Below, piece by piece: positions 42,064 to 48,730 of a stretch of 64,000 bases of DNA. The translations under genes were made by a program, and so were the position numbers. Positions within the stretch are counted from its first letter, which is position 1, and each line of letters opens with the position of its first letter. The notes under the pieces were generated by a model. The model made no database searches. It saw only the letters and a program-made list of their open reading frames with translations, and was not told where the DNA came from. Source of the DNA: Paenibacillus dakarensis (lineage in GTDB: Bacteria; Bacillota; Bacilli; Paenibacillales; Paenibacillaceae). Location of the stretch: NCBI RefSeq assembly GCF_001373415.1, contig NZ_CDSE01000009.1:1-64000 (forward strand), written 5' to 3'.

Positions 42064-42477
42064 ATGACTGAACAGGGGAGAGTTCTTTTTTACGACAATT
42101 CAACAGGGAATAAAATTATTGAGGCTCCTTCTCAAAGAGGTGACTATTTTACGCCGTTTGAAATAGATTATCTCATTTCCATATTCCCCGAGCTTCGGGA
42201 TCGGGTTCGGGAATCATTCGATTATATCGAACTTGAGTACGGACAATACGACCAGGATTTTGATGAATCTAACGGATGGCGCATTAATATTGAAACGAAA
42301 CAAATTGAGTTTAACTATCGTGACATAGGGAATTCGCCGGATGATCCGCCGGTATATCAACCGCCACTCACCGAACAAGTCGCGCAACTCCAAGCGGCTG
42401 ACCTCGATAATAAAGAAGCCATCGCATCACTATTCGAAATGGTCCTCGCAGGAACGGAGGTGCTTACGAATGGATAA
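42064..42477 (+). CDS. Tail fibre-associated protein (XkdW-like)
   Basis: 137 residues. The N-terminal half (GRVLFYDNSTGNKIIEAPSQ) is AT-richer than the phage average, like the fibre tip it follows, while the C-terminal TEQVAQLQAADLDNKEAIAS is the coiled segment seen in XkdW-like proteins. Likely a fibre chaperone or accessory acquired with the fibre tip. Confidence 0.6.
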   Translation: MTEQGRVLFYDNSTGNKIIEAPSQRGDYFTPFEIDYLISIFPELRDRVRESFDYIELEYGQYDQDFDESNGWRINIETKQIEFNYRDIGNSPDDPPVYQPPLTEQVAQLQAADLDNKEAIASLFEMVLAGTEVLTNG

Positions 42478-42610
42478 GCGCGCACTAGCGAAGATTTACT
42501 ACGATCTCGTTAAAGCCGGACGCCGCACGGAAGATAGCGTACCTAACGTTATCCGAACGGAATATGACGAAATTAAAGCCGAATCCACAGCGACCGCAAC
42601 TAATGCGTAA
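42470..42610 (+). CDS. CD1375/XkdX-like small protein, copy 1
   Basis: 46 residues; ATG 42470 overlaps the previous gene by 8 bp, behind GGAACGGAGG. The sequence MDKRALAKIYYDLVKAGRRT then SVPNVIRTEYDE follows the XkdX-like small-protein pattern. It is paralogous to the next gene: both are 46 aa with a shared GRRT-x-(D)-x-VP-x-IR core. Confidence 0.6.
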   Translation: MDKRALAKIYYDLVKAGRRTEDSVPNVIRTEYDEIKAESTATATNA

Positions 42611-42671
42611 GCTACGGACGCGGCTTTTTCTATTTGCGTTCGGTTTACTCGCGAAAGGAGGTGGCGCAATC

Positions 42672-42812
42672 ATGACGGAACAACAAAAACGCATCTTCGC
42701 GACAACTTACGTCCATTTGATTCTCAACGGACGACGCACGATTGACGAAGTGCCTGCGATCATCCGCGATATAGTAATGGCGGATTTGGGAATGGGCGAA
42801 ACGACGGAATAA
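42672..42812 (+). CDS. CD1375/XkdX-like small protein, copy 2
   Basis: 46 residues from ATG 42672 behind GAAAGGAGGTGG. Sequence QQKRIFATTYVHLILNGRRT, DEVPAIIRDIV aligns with copy 1 over its whole length. The in-frame extension upstream to 42564 has no ribosome binding site and runs through the gap after copy 1. Confidence 0.6.
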   Translation: MTEQQKRIFATTYVHLILNGRRTIDEVPAIIRDIVMADLGMGETTE

Positions 42813-42825
42813 GGAGGACGGCACG

Positions 42826-43191
42826 ATGCCGGATCAAGACGAAGTAAACGCGCAATTACAAACGCTCGCCGCCGAGTTTACGCGCTTATCTGCGGCGGCC
42901 ATAGCGGATGAAACGCGGATGAAACTGCTCGAAGAAACGCAGAAGCGCCATGACGACGATATACGCGAATTAAAGGTAACGACTGGCGCGATTAAGGAAC
43001 ACTATACGCAAATAATCTTACGCTTCGACTCGCTTGAGACGAAGCTTTTTTCGTTGGTACAGCAATCGCACACGGATAGCACGAAGGAACGGTCGGCGAA
43101 TCAACGCGCTTGGATATCGCTAATCAAATTCGTACTCACCGGTACAATCTTCGCGCTAGTCACGTACGCGGTTACGAAAGGAGGCGGCTAA
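42826..43191 (+). CDS. XhlA-like holin-associated protein
   Basis: 121 residues: long coiled coil (residues about 5-85, LLEETQKRHDDDIRELKVTT) and one C-terminal membrane helix (LIKFVLTGTIFALVTYAVTK), the XhlA/haemolysin XhlA layout found beside holin and amidase genes in PBSX. Location in the lysis cassette agrees. Confidence 0.78.
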   Translation: MPDQDEVNAQLQTLAAEFTRLSAAAIADETRMKLLEETQKRHDDDIRELKVTTGAIKEHYTQIILRFDSLETKLFSLVQQSHTDSTKERSANQRAWISLIKFVLTGTIFALVTYAVTKGGG

Positions 43192-43192
43192 T

Positions 43193-43891
43193 ATGGCAGC
43201 TATACGTTATATAACGAATCATATTCCGAAGGACACTCCGCAAAATAGGCGGCCGGAATACCGGATGGCGCCGACTACCCTTACGATACACAATACGGGC
43301 AATCCGACATCATCGGCGGCCGGCGAACGCAATTGGCTAACGAATCCGGCTAATCTGCGTCAAGCATCGTTTCACATTGCGGTTGACGAGTTAGGTGCTA
43401 TCGAGTGCATTCCGCTTAACGAAAACGCGTGGCACGCGGGGGATGGTAGCGGCGTTAATTCCGGCAATCGGACGTCGATCGGCGTTGAGATATGCGAAAG
43501 CGGTAATTATGCGAAGACTCTCGATAACGCGGTCGAATTAATCGCGCAGATGCTAAAGGACCGCGGATGGGGCGTAGATCGTTTGCGCCGTCACTTCGAT
43601 TGGTCCGGAAAGATATGTCCGCGCCTAATGTACGATGACGGGAAATGGACCGGCTGGCACACGTTTAAGGCGCGAGTCGCCGCTAAGTTAAACGAAGGAA
43701 AGGCGGAGGTTAGCGATATGAAAATCGATAAGGCTAACGTTAAGGTTAACGGTAAGGATGCGAAGGACGGCGTTATTATCGACGGCTCAGTTTACGTGCC
43801 GCTACGTGATATTAGCGAACGGATAGGCGCTACGATTACGTGGGATAACAAGGCGAAATTGGCGACGATTACAACGAAGGAGGCGAAGTAA
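43193..43891 (+). CDS. N-acetylmuramoyl-L-alanine amidase (endolysin) with stalk-like C-terminal domain
   Basis: Cleaves the amide bond between MurNAc and the stem peptide. Amidase_2 domain in residues about 15-165: LTIHNTGNP (zinc His), FHIAVDELGAIECIPLNE, WHAGDG, TSIGVEICES and RRHFDWSGKICPRLM (second His and Cys ligand). The C-terminal VNGKDAKDGVIIDGSVYVPL, RDISERIGATITWDNKAK is a copper-amine-oxidase-N-like/stalk domain common in Paenibacillus surface proteins. ATG behind AAAGGAGG. Confidence 0.9.
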   Translation: MAAIRYITNHIPKDTPQNRRPEYRMAPTTLTIHNTGNPTSSAAGERNWLTNPANLRQASFHIAVDELGAIECIPLNENAWHAGDGSGVNSGNRTSIGVEICESGNYAKTLDNAVELIAQMLKDRGWGVDRLRRHFDWSGKICPRLMYDDGKWTGWHTFKARVAAKLNEGKAEVSDMKIDKANVKVNGKDAKDGVIIDGSVYVPLRDISERIGATITWDNKAKLATITTKEAK

Positions 43892-43892
43892 T

Positions 43893-44129
43893 ATGCGTAA
43901 CTCACGCGAATCTAAATGGAAAAACTACGGAATGTGGGTATCGCTAACTGCGGCGGTCCTGCTCGCGGTACAAGCGGTCGGCGGTATCTTCGGCTTTACG
44001 ATTACGCCGGAACAATACGACGGTGTGGTCGGCGCTGTTAACGCGGTGCTTGGTGTGCTGGTCGTACTCGGCATCGTAAGCAATCCGCAAGCCGGAAAAG
44101 GATATACGGACACTGACGAAGACATCTAA
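43893..44129 (+). CDS. Phage holin (phi-LC3 family-like)
   Basis: 78 residues with two hydrophobic segments (WVSLTAAVLLAVQAVGGIFG and VVGAVNAVLGVLVVLGIVS), a short ITPEQYDGV linker and an acidic tail, as in phi-LC3-type holins. Adjacent to the amidase (1-nt gap) and followed by a terminator, it completes the lysis cassette. Confidence 0.8.
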   Translation: MRNSRESKWKNYGMWVSLTAAVLLAVQAVGGIFGFTITPEQYDGVVGAVNAVLGVLVVLGIVSNPQAGKGYTDTDEDI

Positions 44130-44136
44130 AATAATT

Positions 44137-44198
44137 GCGCCCACCGGCGGATTCCTGCGTATATAAACGTGAGGGATTCGTTGGTGGGCGCTTTTCTT
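44137..44198 (+). terminator. Long-stem terminator at the end of the late operon
   Basis: GCGCCCACC (44137-44145) pairs perfectly with GGTGGGCGC (44183-44191), followed by TTTTCTT; the 37-nt loop has an inner ATTCC/GGGAT pairing. Confidence 0.75.
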
Positions 44199-44256
44199 CG
44201 TATATGGCGGAGTTGGCGATACTATGGTATATTTAGGTAGACGAGGAGTGGTTGCG

Positions 44257-44766
44257 TTGAATATCAAACTAACGAAAAAAGATTACGTAATATACGGCGG
44301 CATCATCGCCTTTATACTTATCGCGTCAATAATCGGATTAATCATCGATAACAATAAATCGCCATCTATACGCACGTCAGGTCCGCCTATCGAAGCGCCA
44401 AAGTCGCCCGGCCTTAACGATACGTTTACGGACGGTAAATTCGCGTACACAATAACGGAGGCATCACGCGAAGGCAATACCGTTACCGTTAAGGCACGCG
44501 CTAAGAATATCGCTAGTAAGGCGGAAACACTTTACGGCGGCACGATGAGATTGCGCGATGCCAGCGGCAACCTTTACGATAAGGATCGCGATAGTTTAAA
44601 CGGCACGCTTAATCCCGGAATCGAAATTGACGGAGTAATTACGTTTGAGGTGCCGGAGGATGCTCGCGGACTTAAAGCCGCGGTCAACACGAACTCAATC
44701 GAATCAGCCGTCGGAAATAAACTCGGCAATGACGTAAAGTATACGATTGTAGATATCGGATTATAA
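44257..44766 (+). CDS. Membrane-anchored DUF4352-like extracellular protein
   Basis: 169 residues from TTG 44257 behind GAGGAGTGG. One membrane helix (YGGIIAFILIASIIGLII) is followed by an extracellular Ser/Pro linker and a beta-sandwich (LNDTFTDGKFAYTITEASRE, KNIASKAETLYGGTMRLRDA) resembling DUF4352/telokin-like domains of Firmicute lipoproteins. It is isolated between two terminators after the lysis genes, a typical position for a lysogeny-expressed cargo gene, for example one altering the cell surface or blocking superinfection (inference). Confidence 0.68.
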   Translation: MNIKLTKKDYVIYGGIIAFILIASIIGLIIDNNKSPSIRTSGPPIEAPKSPGLNDTFTDGKFAYTITEASREGNTVTVKARAKNIASKAETLYGGTMRLRDASGNLYDKDRDSLNGTLNPGIEIDGVITFEVPEDARGLKAAVNTNSIESAVGNKLGNDVKYTIVDIGL

Positions 44767-44778
44767 ACGGATTACAAT

Positions 44779-44809
44779 GCGCTCGGTCTTCGGATCGGGC
44801 GCCTTTTTT
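44779..44809. terminator. Bidirectional terminator between convergent genes
   Basis: GCGCTCG (44779-44785) pairs with CGGGCGC (44796-44802; one G-U), followed by CTTTTTT. It separates the DUF4352-like gene from the convergent repressor gene. Confidence 0.75.
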
Positions 44810-44812
44810 GCG

Positions 44813-45037
44813 TTACATAGGCCAGAAATCGTCGACCGATACGTTCTCGCCCGTTAACTTACGGACGGCGGCGACTAATTTGCGCATAGTCGTACCGTTC
44901 GGGTAGTACGCGGAGTTACTGCAGACTCGCGTTAATGTATCGCGTCCGAGCTTCGTTTCCTCGCGTATTCTTTCCTGCGGAATCCTCTTCCGGTCAATGT
45001 AAGCGCCGAATTTACTGCGCTGCTTACCAAGTCCCAT
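44813..45037 (-). CDS. Xre/CI-like repressor (HTH only)
   Basis: 74 residues from ATG 45037 behind GAGGTGAG; the in-frame extension to 45046 is not needed. RSKFGAYIDRKRIPQERIRE, ETKLGRDTLTRVCSN and TMRKLVAAVRKLTGENVSVD match a lambda-repressor-type HTH, with no C-terminal cleavage or dimerisation domain. As the only Xre-type gene in the phage part it is the best candidate for the lysogeny regulator, although it lies far from an integrase. Confidence 0.72.
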   Translation of the reverse strand: MGLGKQRSKFGAYIDRKRIPQERIREETKLGRDTLTRVCSNSAYYPNGTTMRKLVAAVRKLTGENVSVDDFWPM

Positions 45038-45091
45038 AACGCTCACCTCATCCGCAGTTTGGACGAGTCTAGCGAAATTTATACGTCTCTA

Positions 45092-45107
45092 TCCGCAAAA
45101 ATGCGGA
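45092..45107. promoter_or_regulatory. Perfect palindrome, possible repressor operator
   Basis: TCCGCA-AAAA-TGCGGA, 6-bp perfect arms, 55 bases upstream of the Xre-like gene's start and 60 upstream of the divergent membrane-protein gene. Palindrome directly seen; operator role inferred. Confidence 0.45.
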
Positions 45108-45166
45108 AAGTTGTACGGGCGGTGCTACATATGTATTTAGCAAAGACGAAAAAGGCGGTGTTTGCG

Positions 45167-45376
45167 ATGATAAATTACGTACCATTTGCGCAGATGGCGG
45201 CGGTAGGCCTGACAGCGCATATAATCGAGCGCAAAGTCGAACGGGCTGGACACGGTGGGCGCGTCCTATATATCCGCATAATTACGTATGTAATTTACGC
45301 CGGAATAACTATGTATCAATGGCGCGATCTCTTCCGTTATGCGGGCCGATTACTGGGCGTCCACGTATCGTTATAA
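45167..45376 (+). CDS. Small basic membrane-associated protein
   Basis: 69 residues from ATG 45167 behind AAAGGCGGTG; the frame upstream to 45059 overlaps the control region and lacks a ribosome binding site. The sequence has a hydrophobic N-terminal segment (VPFAQMAAVGLTAHII), a basic linker (ERKVERAGHGGR) and a second hydrophobic stretch (YIRIITYVIYAGITMY), so two membrane helices are possible. Divergent from the repressor, hence perhaps an early-lytic or lysogeny gene. Confidence 0.5.
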   Translation: MINYVPFAQMAAVGLTAHIIERKVERAGHGGRVLYIRIITYVIYAGITMYQWRDLFRYAGRLLGVHVSL

Positions 45377-45410
45377 CGTATGTATTTGCGCATGTATCAA
45401 CGTATGTATC
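45376..45410. repeat. Direct repeats of ACGTATGTAT
   Basis: ACGTATGTAT at 45376-45385 and 45400-45409 with a related GCATGTATC between (45390-45398), spaced 24 bp centre to centre; a further TACGTATGTAAT lies within the preceding gene near 45285. Possible binding sites for a regulator or replication protein. Confidence 0.4.
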
Positions 45411-45500
45411 GCTGCTTATGTAATTAGCGCAAAAACCGCATAGCGGCGCAGATTTTCGAAATTGTTTACAACGGCAAAATAGCGGAAGGAGGCGGCGGAA

Positions 45501-45593
45501 ATGAGAGAAGAAGTGAAGCCAAGACCGCATTGCGTTAAGTGCGGCGTAACACTTAGTTCGATGGGCTATTGCGATAAATGTGCGAAGTGCTAA
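45501..45593 (+). CDS. 30-residue zinc-finger-like miniprotein
   Basis: ATG 45501 behind AAGGAGGCGGCGG, the strongest type of site in this element. The product has PHCVKCGVTL then GYCDKCAKC, i.e. C-x2-C followed by C-x2-C-x2-C, ending with a Cys. Four cysteines are suited to bind zinc as a minimal ribbon. It is encoded just before the FtsK-like gene; possibly a regulator or small adaptor. Confidence 0.55.
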   Translation: MREEVKPRPHCVKCGVTLSSMGYCDKCAKC

Positions 45594-45608
45594 CGGGAGG
45601 CGAACGGA

Positions 45609-46817
45609 ATGATTATCGGCAGCCTGGAGTTATTTAAACTTGTGAGCGCAGGAGGTTGCGGAGTGGCGGCGTGGGCTTTATGGCGTAATCAACCGGATCA
45701 AGTTATGCGGCGGTCACTGAACGACGTATTTATACGCGGCGACTTGTACTATAAGATGCGCGGTTATCGCGGACGTGAGTTGCGAAGTTACCCGCGAGTA
45801 ATCGGAGTCAAAACGTATATCGACCGCACAGAAGCCGCGTTTAAATTGCCGGTCGGCATGGACCCGTCGCGCATAACGGAATCGGCGTGGCTGTTCCGCC
45901 AGGTACTCGGTAGCGGCGTAGAGTTAGCGCTTGCCGACGATGGGCGCACGTTTAGTATGCGGAAGTACAGCGGCGTTATAGGCGCGTTCGAATATGACGC
46001 GGAATCAGTAGCGGCGGCCCTCCGTAATATGCGCCTGCCTGTTTACGTCGGCAAATCGCGCACGGGCGACGTCGCGTACGATATGGTTGACCACCCGCAT
46101 CTACTTATCGCGGGCGAAACCGGCAGCGGAAAATCCGTCGCCCTCCGCTCGATATTAACGTCGCTTATACGGCAGGTCGGCGCTAAACTCGAATTATATT
46201 GCGCGGATCTCAAGCGGTCAGAGTTTCACGTATTTCGCGGAGTTGCTCGCGAAGTCGTAACGGATGTCAGCGGATTGGAGCGCATAGTCCTCCGTCTGCA
46301 GCGCGAAATGCGGCATCGTGGCGACTTAATGGATGCGGAGGAAGTTGCGCATATTGACGACTTGCCTGCGGATAAGCGGCCGCCTTATATCGTGCTGGCA
46401 ATCGATGAGGTGGCGCTACTCAAGCGCGAGAAAGACGTTATGGACGGCGTAGAGGAGATAAGTACGATAGGGCGCGCGCTCGGCGTATTCCTTGTACTCG
46501 CGATGCAGCGACCGGATGCCGGCGTATTAGACGGACGGTTGAAAAATAACTTAACCGTGCGTATGGCCTTCCGCCACTCTGACGCGATTAACAGCCGTAT
46601 AACGATCGGATCAGACGAAGCTGCGCGTATACTCGACCGCGATAAGGGGCGCATGGTCTTTAAACTTAACGGATGCGAATACGTACAAGGTCCGCATTTA
46701 ACGCTGGCAGCGGCGCGTACTTTGCTTAATCCATATAAAAACGCAAATGCTATCGCGAAGCCTAACGTTAATACTAGCGTTAGTGATAACGATATTATCG
46801 AGTTGGAGGTGCTGTAA
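45609..46817 (+). CDS. FtsK/SpoIIIE-type DNA translocase
   Basis: 402 residues. One N-terminal hydrophobic segment (about 8-26), then the motor domain: Walker A LIAGETGSGKSVAL (G169-S176 core), a Walker B IVLAIDEVALL, and the family segment GRALGVFLVLAMQRPDAGVL with a following NNLTVRMAFRHSDAINSRI. Length and architecture resemble the FtsK-like proteins of integrative or plasmid-like elements (Tn916 Orf21 type), not the chromosomal FtsK, which carries a gamma domain. ATG behind GGGAGGCG. Coupled to the next gene (TAATG). Confidence 0.87.
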   Translation: MIIGSLELFKLVSAGGCGVAAWALWRNQPDQVMRRSLNDVFIRGDLYYKMRGYRGRELRSYPRVIGVKTYIDRTEAAFKLPVGMDPSRITESAWLFRQVLGSGVELALADDGRTFSMRKYSGVIGAFEYDAESVAAALRNMRLPVYVGKSRTGDVAYDMVDHPHLLIAGETGSGKSVALRSILTSLIRQVGAKLELYCADLKRSEFHVFRGVAREVVTDVSGLERIVLRLQREMRHRGDLMDAEEVAHIDDLPADKRPPYIVLAIDEVALLKREKDVMDGVEEISTIGRALGVFLVLAMQRPDAGVLDGRLKNNLTVRMAFRHSDAINSRITIGSDEAARILDRDKGRMVFKLNGCEYVQGPHLTLAAARTLLNPYKNANAIAKPNVNTSVSDNDIIELEVL

Positions 46818-47419
46818 TGAATGCGCGAGACAAGGCGATAATCGCGGATATCGAGCGGTTCCGCTATCTCACACGCGATGATATTGCGGATTTATACTTC
46901 GGCCACACGCGCCATCCAATAACGCAAACTAACCTCGTACTCAAGCGGCTGAGACGCGATGGCTACGTAAAGTGTTCGACTGAGCGGCGCAAATACGTAT
47001 ACTACGCGGCCGACCGCAAGTTAAAAGCGGAGTCGCAGAAGGTAGCGCATTTCCTGGCGATCGCGGAGTTCTACAAGCGGATACGTGCGGATGAGGAGCC
47101 GCGAGTGTTCGAAGTCGAGCCGAAGCTCGGCGGTAAGGGGCGTCCGGAACCGGATGCGTTTGCGATTTGGAAAGGCGCGCCGTGGTTTGCGGAGATACAG
47201 CGGTCGACATATACCGAGCGCCAGATGGCGGAGAAACTAAACCGTTATGAGGCGTATTACAATAGCGGAGAATGGGAGCAGGCGCCGTGGCAGCCGGCAA
47301 ATAAGCGGATATTTCCATACGTGTGGATTATCGGTGCGGGGCGCTATGACGTGGGTAAGCGGCCTTACCGCGTTTATCAGGCGAGCGTTGACGAGATGCT
47401 GGCGAAAATAAAAAGGTAG
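46817..47419 (+). CDS. Replication-relaxation family protein
   Basis: 200 residues. An N-terminal winged helix (FRYLTRDDIADLYFGH, then LKRLRRDGYVKC) is followed by a domain with EPDAFAIWKGAPWFAEIQRS, the Replic_Relax (PF13814-type) arrangement with a nuclease-like EPDA..W..E core. Families of this type are found with FtsK-like proteins in Firmicute plasmids and integrative elements. Role inferred: DNA processing or mobilisation/replication of a circular form. It is the last gene before the tRNA. Confidence 0.78.
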   Translation: MNARDKAIIADIERFRYLTRDDIADLYFGHTRHPITQTNLVLKRLRRDGYVKCSTERRKYVYYAADRKLKAESQKVAHFLAIAEFYKRIRADEEPRVFEVEPKLGGKGRPEPDAFAIWKGAPWFAEIQRSTYTERQMAEKLNRYEAYYNSGEWEQAPWQPANKRIFPYVWIIGAGRYDVGKRPYRVYQASVDEMLAKIKR

Positions 47420-47449
47420 TTGACAAGGTTCGTCGATTCGTGGTAGTAT
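47420..47449 (+). promoter_or_regulatory. Promoter reading toward tRNA-Leu
   Basis: TTGACA (47420-47425), 18-nt spacer, TGG-TAGTAT with an extended -10 (TAGTAT at 47444-47449). No gene lies between it and the tRNA, so it probably makes a tRNA precursor with about a 120-nt leader containing a small ACGCGG/CCGCGT hairpin (47555-47571). Confidence 0.65.
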
Positions 47450-47578
47450 CATTCTTGTCGCCGCTGACACAAATATTGCGTAGGTCGGCGCGCAGGAACA
47501 TTCCGCTAGTCGGTCCGAATCCCATGCGGAGGTTCGAATAAAGCGAAGTTAAAAACGCGGCAAACCCGCGTCAAACAT

Positions 47579-47664
47579 GCCGGGGTGGCGGAATTGGCAG
47601 ACGCACAGGACTTAAAATCCTGCGGTAGGTGACTACCGTACGGGTTCGACCCCCGTCCTCGGCA
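47579..47664 (+). tRNA. tRNA-Leu (anticodon UAA)
   Basis: 86-nt class II tRNA: acceptor GCCGGGG pairs with CCTCGGC (one G-U), D-arm GGCGGAATTGGCAGACGC, anticodon loop in GACTTAAAATCC (TAA), a variable arm GCGGTAGGTGACTACCGT, and T-arm CGGGTTCGACCCCCG. CCA is not encoded. Phage-style DNA ends just before it and host-style sequence follows it. Confidence 0.95.
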
Positions 47665-47672
47665 TACGGAAA

Positions 47673-47703
47673 GAAACCTTGAGAAATCAAGGTTTCTTTT
47701 TAT
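47673..47703 (+). terminator. tRNA-Leu terminator
   Basis: GAAACCTTGA (47673-47682), loop GAAA, TCAAGGTTTC (47687-47696), then TTTTTATTT. A perfect 10-bp stem. Confidence 0.9.
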
Positions 47704-48036
47704 TTAGAGCGTATCTTAAAAGTGAAGAATCCTGTGCGCTTATACTATGTATAACTAGTCACACAGGACTTATCATGAGCGATCCAGCAATGGTAGGAAT
47801 GATTCGTATCTTTAGCGCCTCGCAGTACCCAGATAATGCTAAATATCACATCTTATTTGCAAGATCTGCCGCAGATCCTGCAAGCAAGATGTTTTTATGT
47901 TATAACAATTGTAAGGGCTTACATATTATTTTTGGATATCCCGAGTGACTTTGGTTCATTTTTCACTAGAATGGGTGCAATATTTGCAATACTATATATA
48001 TGAAGATACGAAGAATATCTGCAAGGGGGAACATCG
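47704..48036. other. Intergenic region tRNA-Leu to ung
   Basis: About 330 bases. An open frame from ATG 47775 to 47948 (57 codons) has no ribosome binding site and a weak protein-like composition, so I do not call it. An inverted repeat TCCTGTG (from about 47727)/CACAGGA (to about 47768) encloses a short AT-rich stretch. Otherwise nothing is recognised. The ung promoter should lie near 47,960-48,000, where the sequence is AT-rich. Confidence 0.5.
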
Positions 48037-48723
48037 GTGTTTAACAATGATTGGGATATGCTTCTGAAAGAAGAGATCGAGAAGCCTTATTTTGAACAGC
48101 TGCGATTAAAGGTCGCTGAAGAGTATACTAATTATACGGTTTATCCGCCGCAAGAGGATATTTTTCGTGCATTGAAACAAACGCCATTTAAAGAAACAAA
48201 GGTTGTTATTCTCGGTCAGGATCCGTATCATGGGCCAGGGCAGGCCGAGGGATTAAGCTTCTCTGTGAAGCCAGGGGTAAGGATACCTCCATCATTACAT
48301 AATATTTATAAAGAAATGGCATCAGATCTGGGCGTTTCAGCACCGCGGCATGGTTCGCTAATGCATTGGGCTAATCAAGGAGTTCTGTTGTTAAATGCGG
48401 TTCTTACTGTTCGGGACGGAAAGCCTAATTCTCACAAAGGGATAGGGTGGGAAAGATTTACCGATGCGGTCATTGCGAAATTGAATGAGCGGACAACGCC
48501 GATGGTATTTATTTTATGGGGCAGTTACGCGCAAAAAAAAGGTTCTTTTATTAACCGGGGCAGGCATATGGTGCTTGAATCCAGTCATCCGAGTCCTCTC
48601 TCGGCACGAAGAGGCTTTTTGGGGAGCCGGCCTTTCTCGGCAGCGAACGCTTTTTTGGAAGAGAAGGGGATTGAACCGATAAGCTGGGAAATTCCTGATA
48701 TACCGGTGACGGTGGGTAAATAG
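48037..48723 (+). CDS. ung: Uracil-DNA glycosylase (family 1)
   Basis: Excises uracil from DNA in base-excision repair. GQDPYHGPGQAEGLSF (catalytic D62, His64 region) near the N-terminus, LLLNAVLTVRDGKPNSH in the middle, and the C-terminal HPSPLSARRGFLGS DNA-minor-groove loop are all present. Length 228 aa is typical. GTG start behind AAGGGGGA. Host gene; base composition clearly differs from the phage part. Confidence 0.96.
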   Translation: MFNNDWDMLLKEEIEKPYFEQLRLKVAEEYTNYTVYPPQEDIFRALKQTPFKETKVVILGQDPYHGPGQAEGLSFSVKPGVRIPPSLHNIYKEMASDLGVSAPRHGSLMHWANQGVLLLNAVLTVRDGKPNSHKGIGWERFTDAVIAKLNERTTPMVFILWGSYAQKKGSFINRGRHMVLESSHPSPLSARRGFLGSRPFSAANAFLEEKGIEPISWEIPDIPVTVGK

Positions 48724-48730
48724 TCCGGGG

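Noticed and set aside
42611..42671. Terminator after the first XkdX-like gene
   Set aside because: A short CCGC/GCGG pairing before GGCTTTTTC exists, but the stem is too weak to call.
1..47419. Genome-wide recoding of TAG in the phage
   Set aside because: Several intact genes end at TAG with a new gene starting at once (3163, 8471, 11670), so TAG is a normal stop.
47775..47948. 57-codon frame between tRNA-Leu and ung
   Set aside because: No ribosome binding site and no recognisable motif; not called as a gene.
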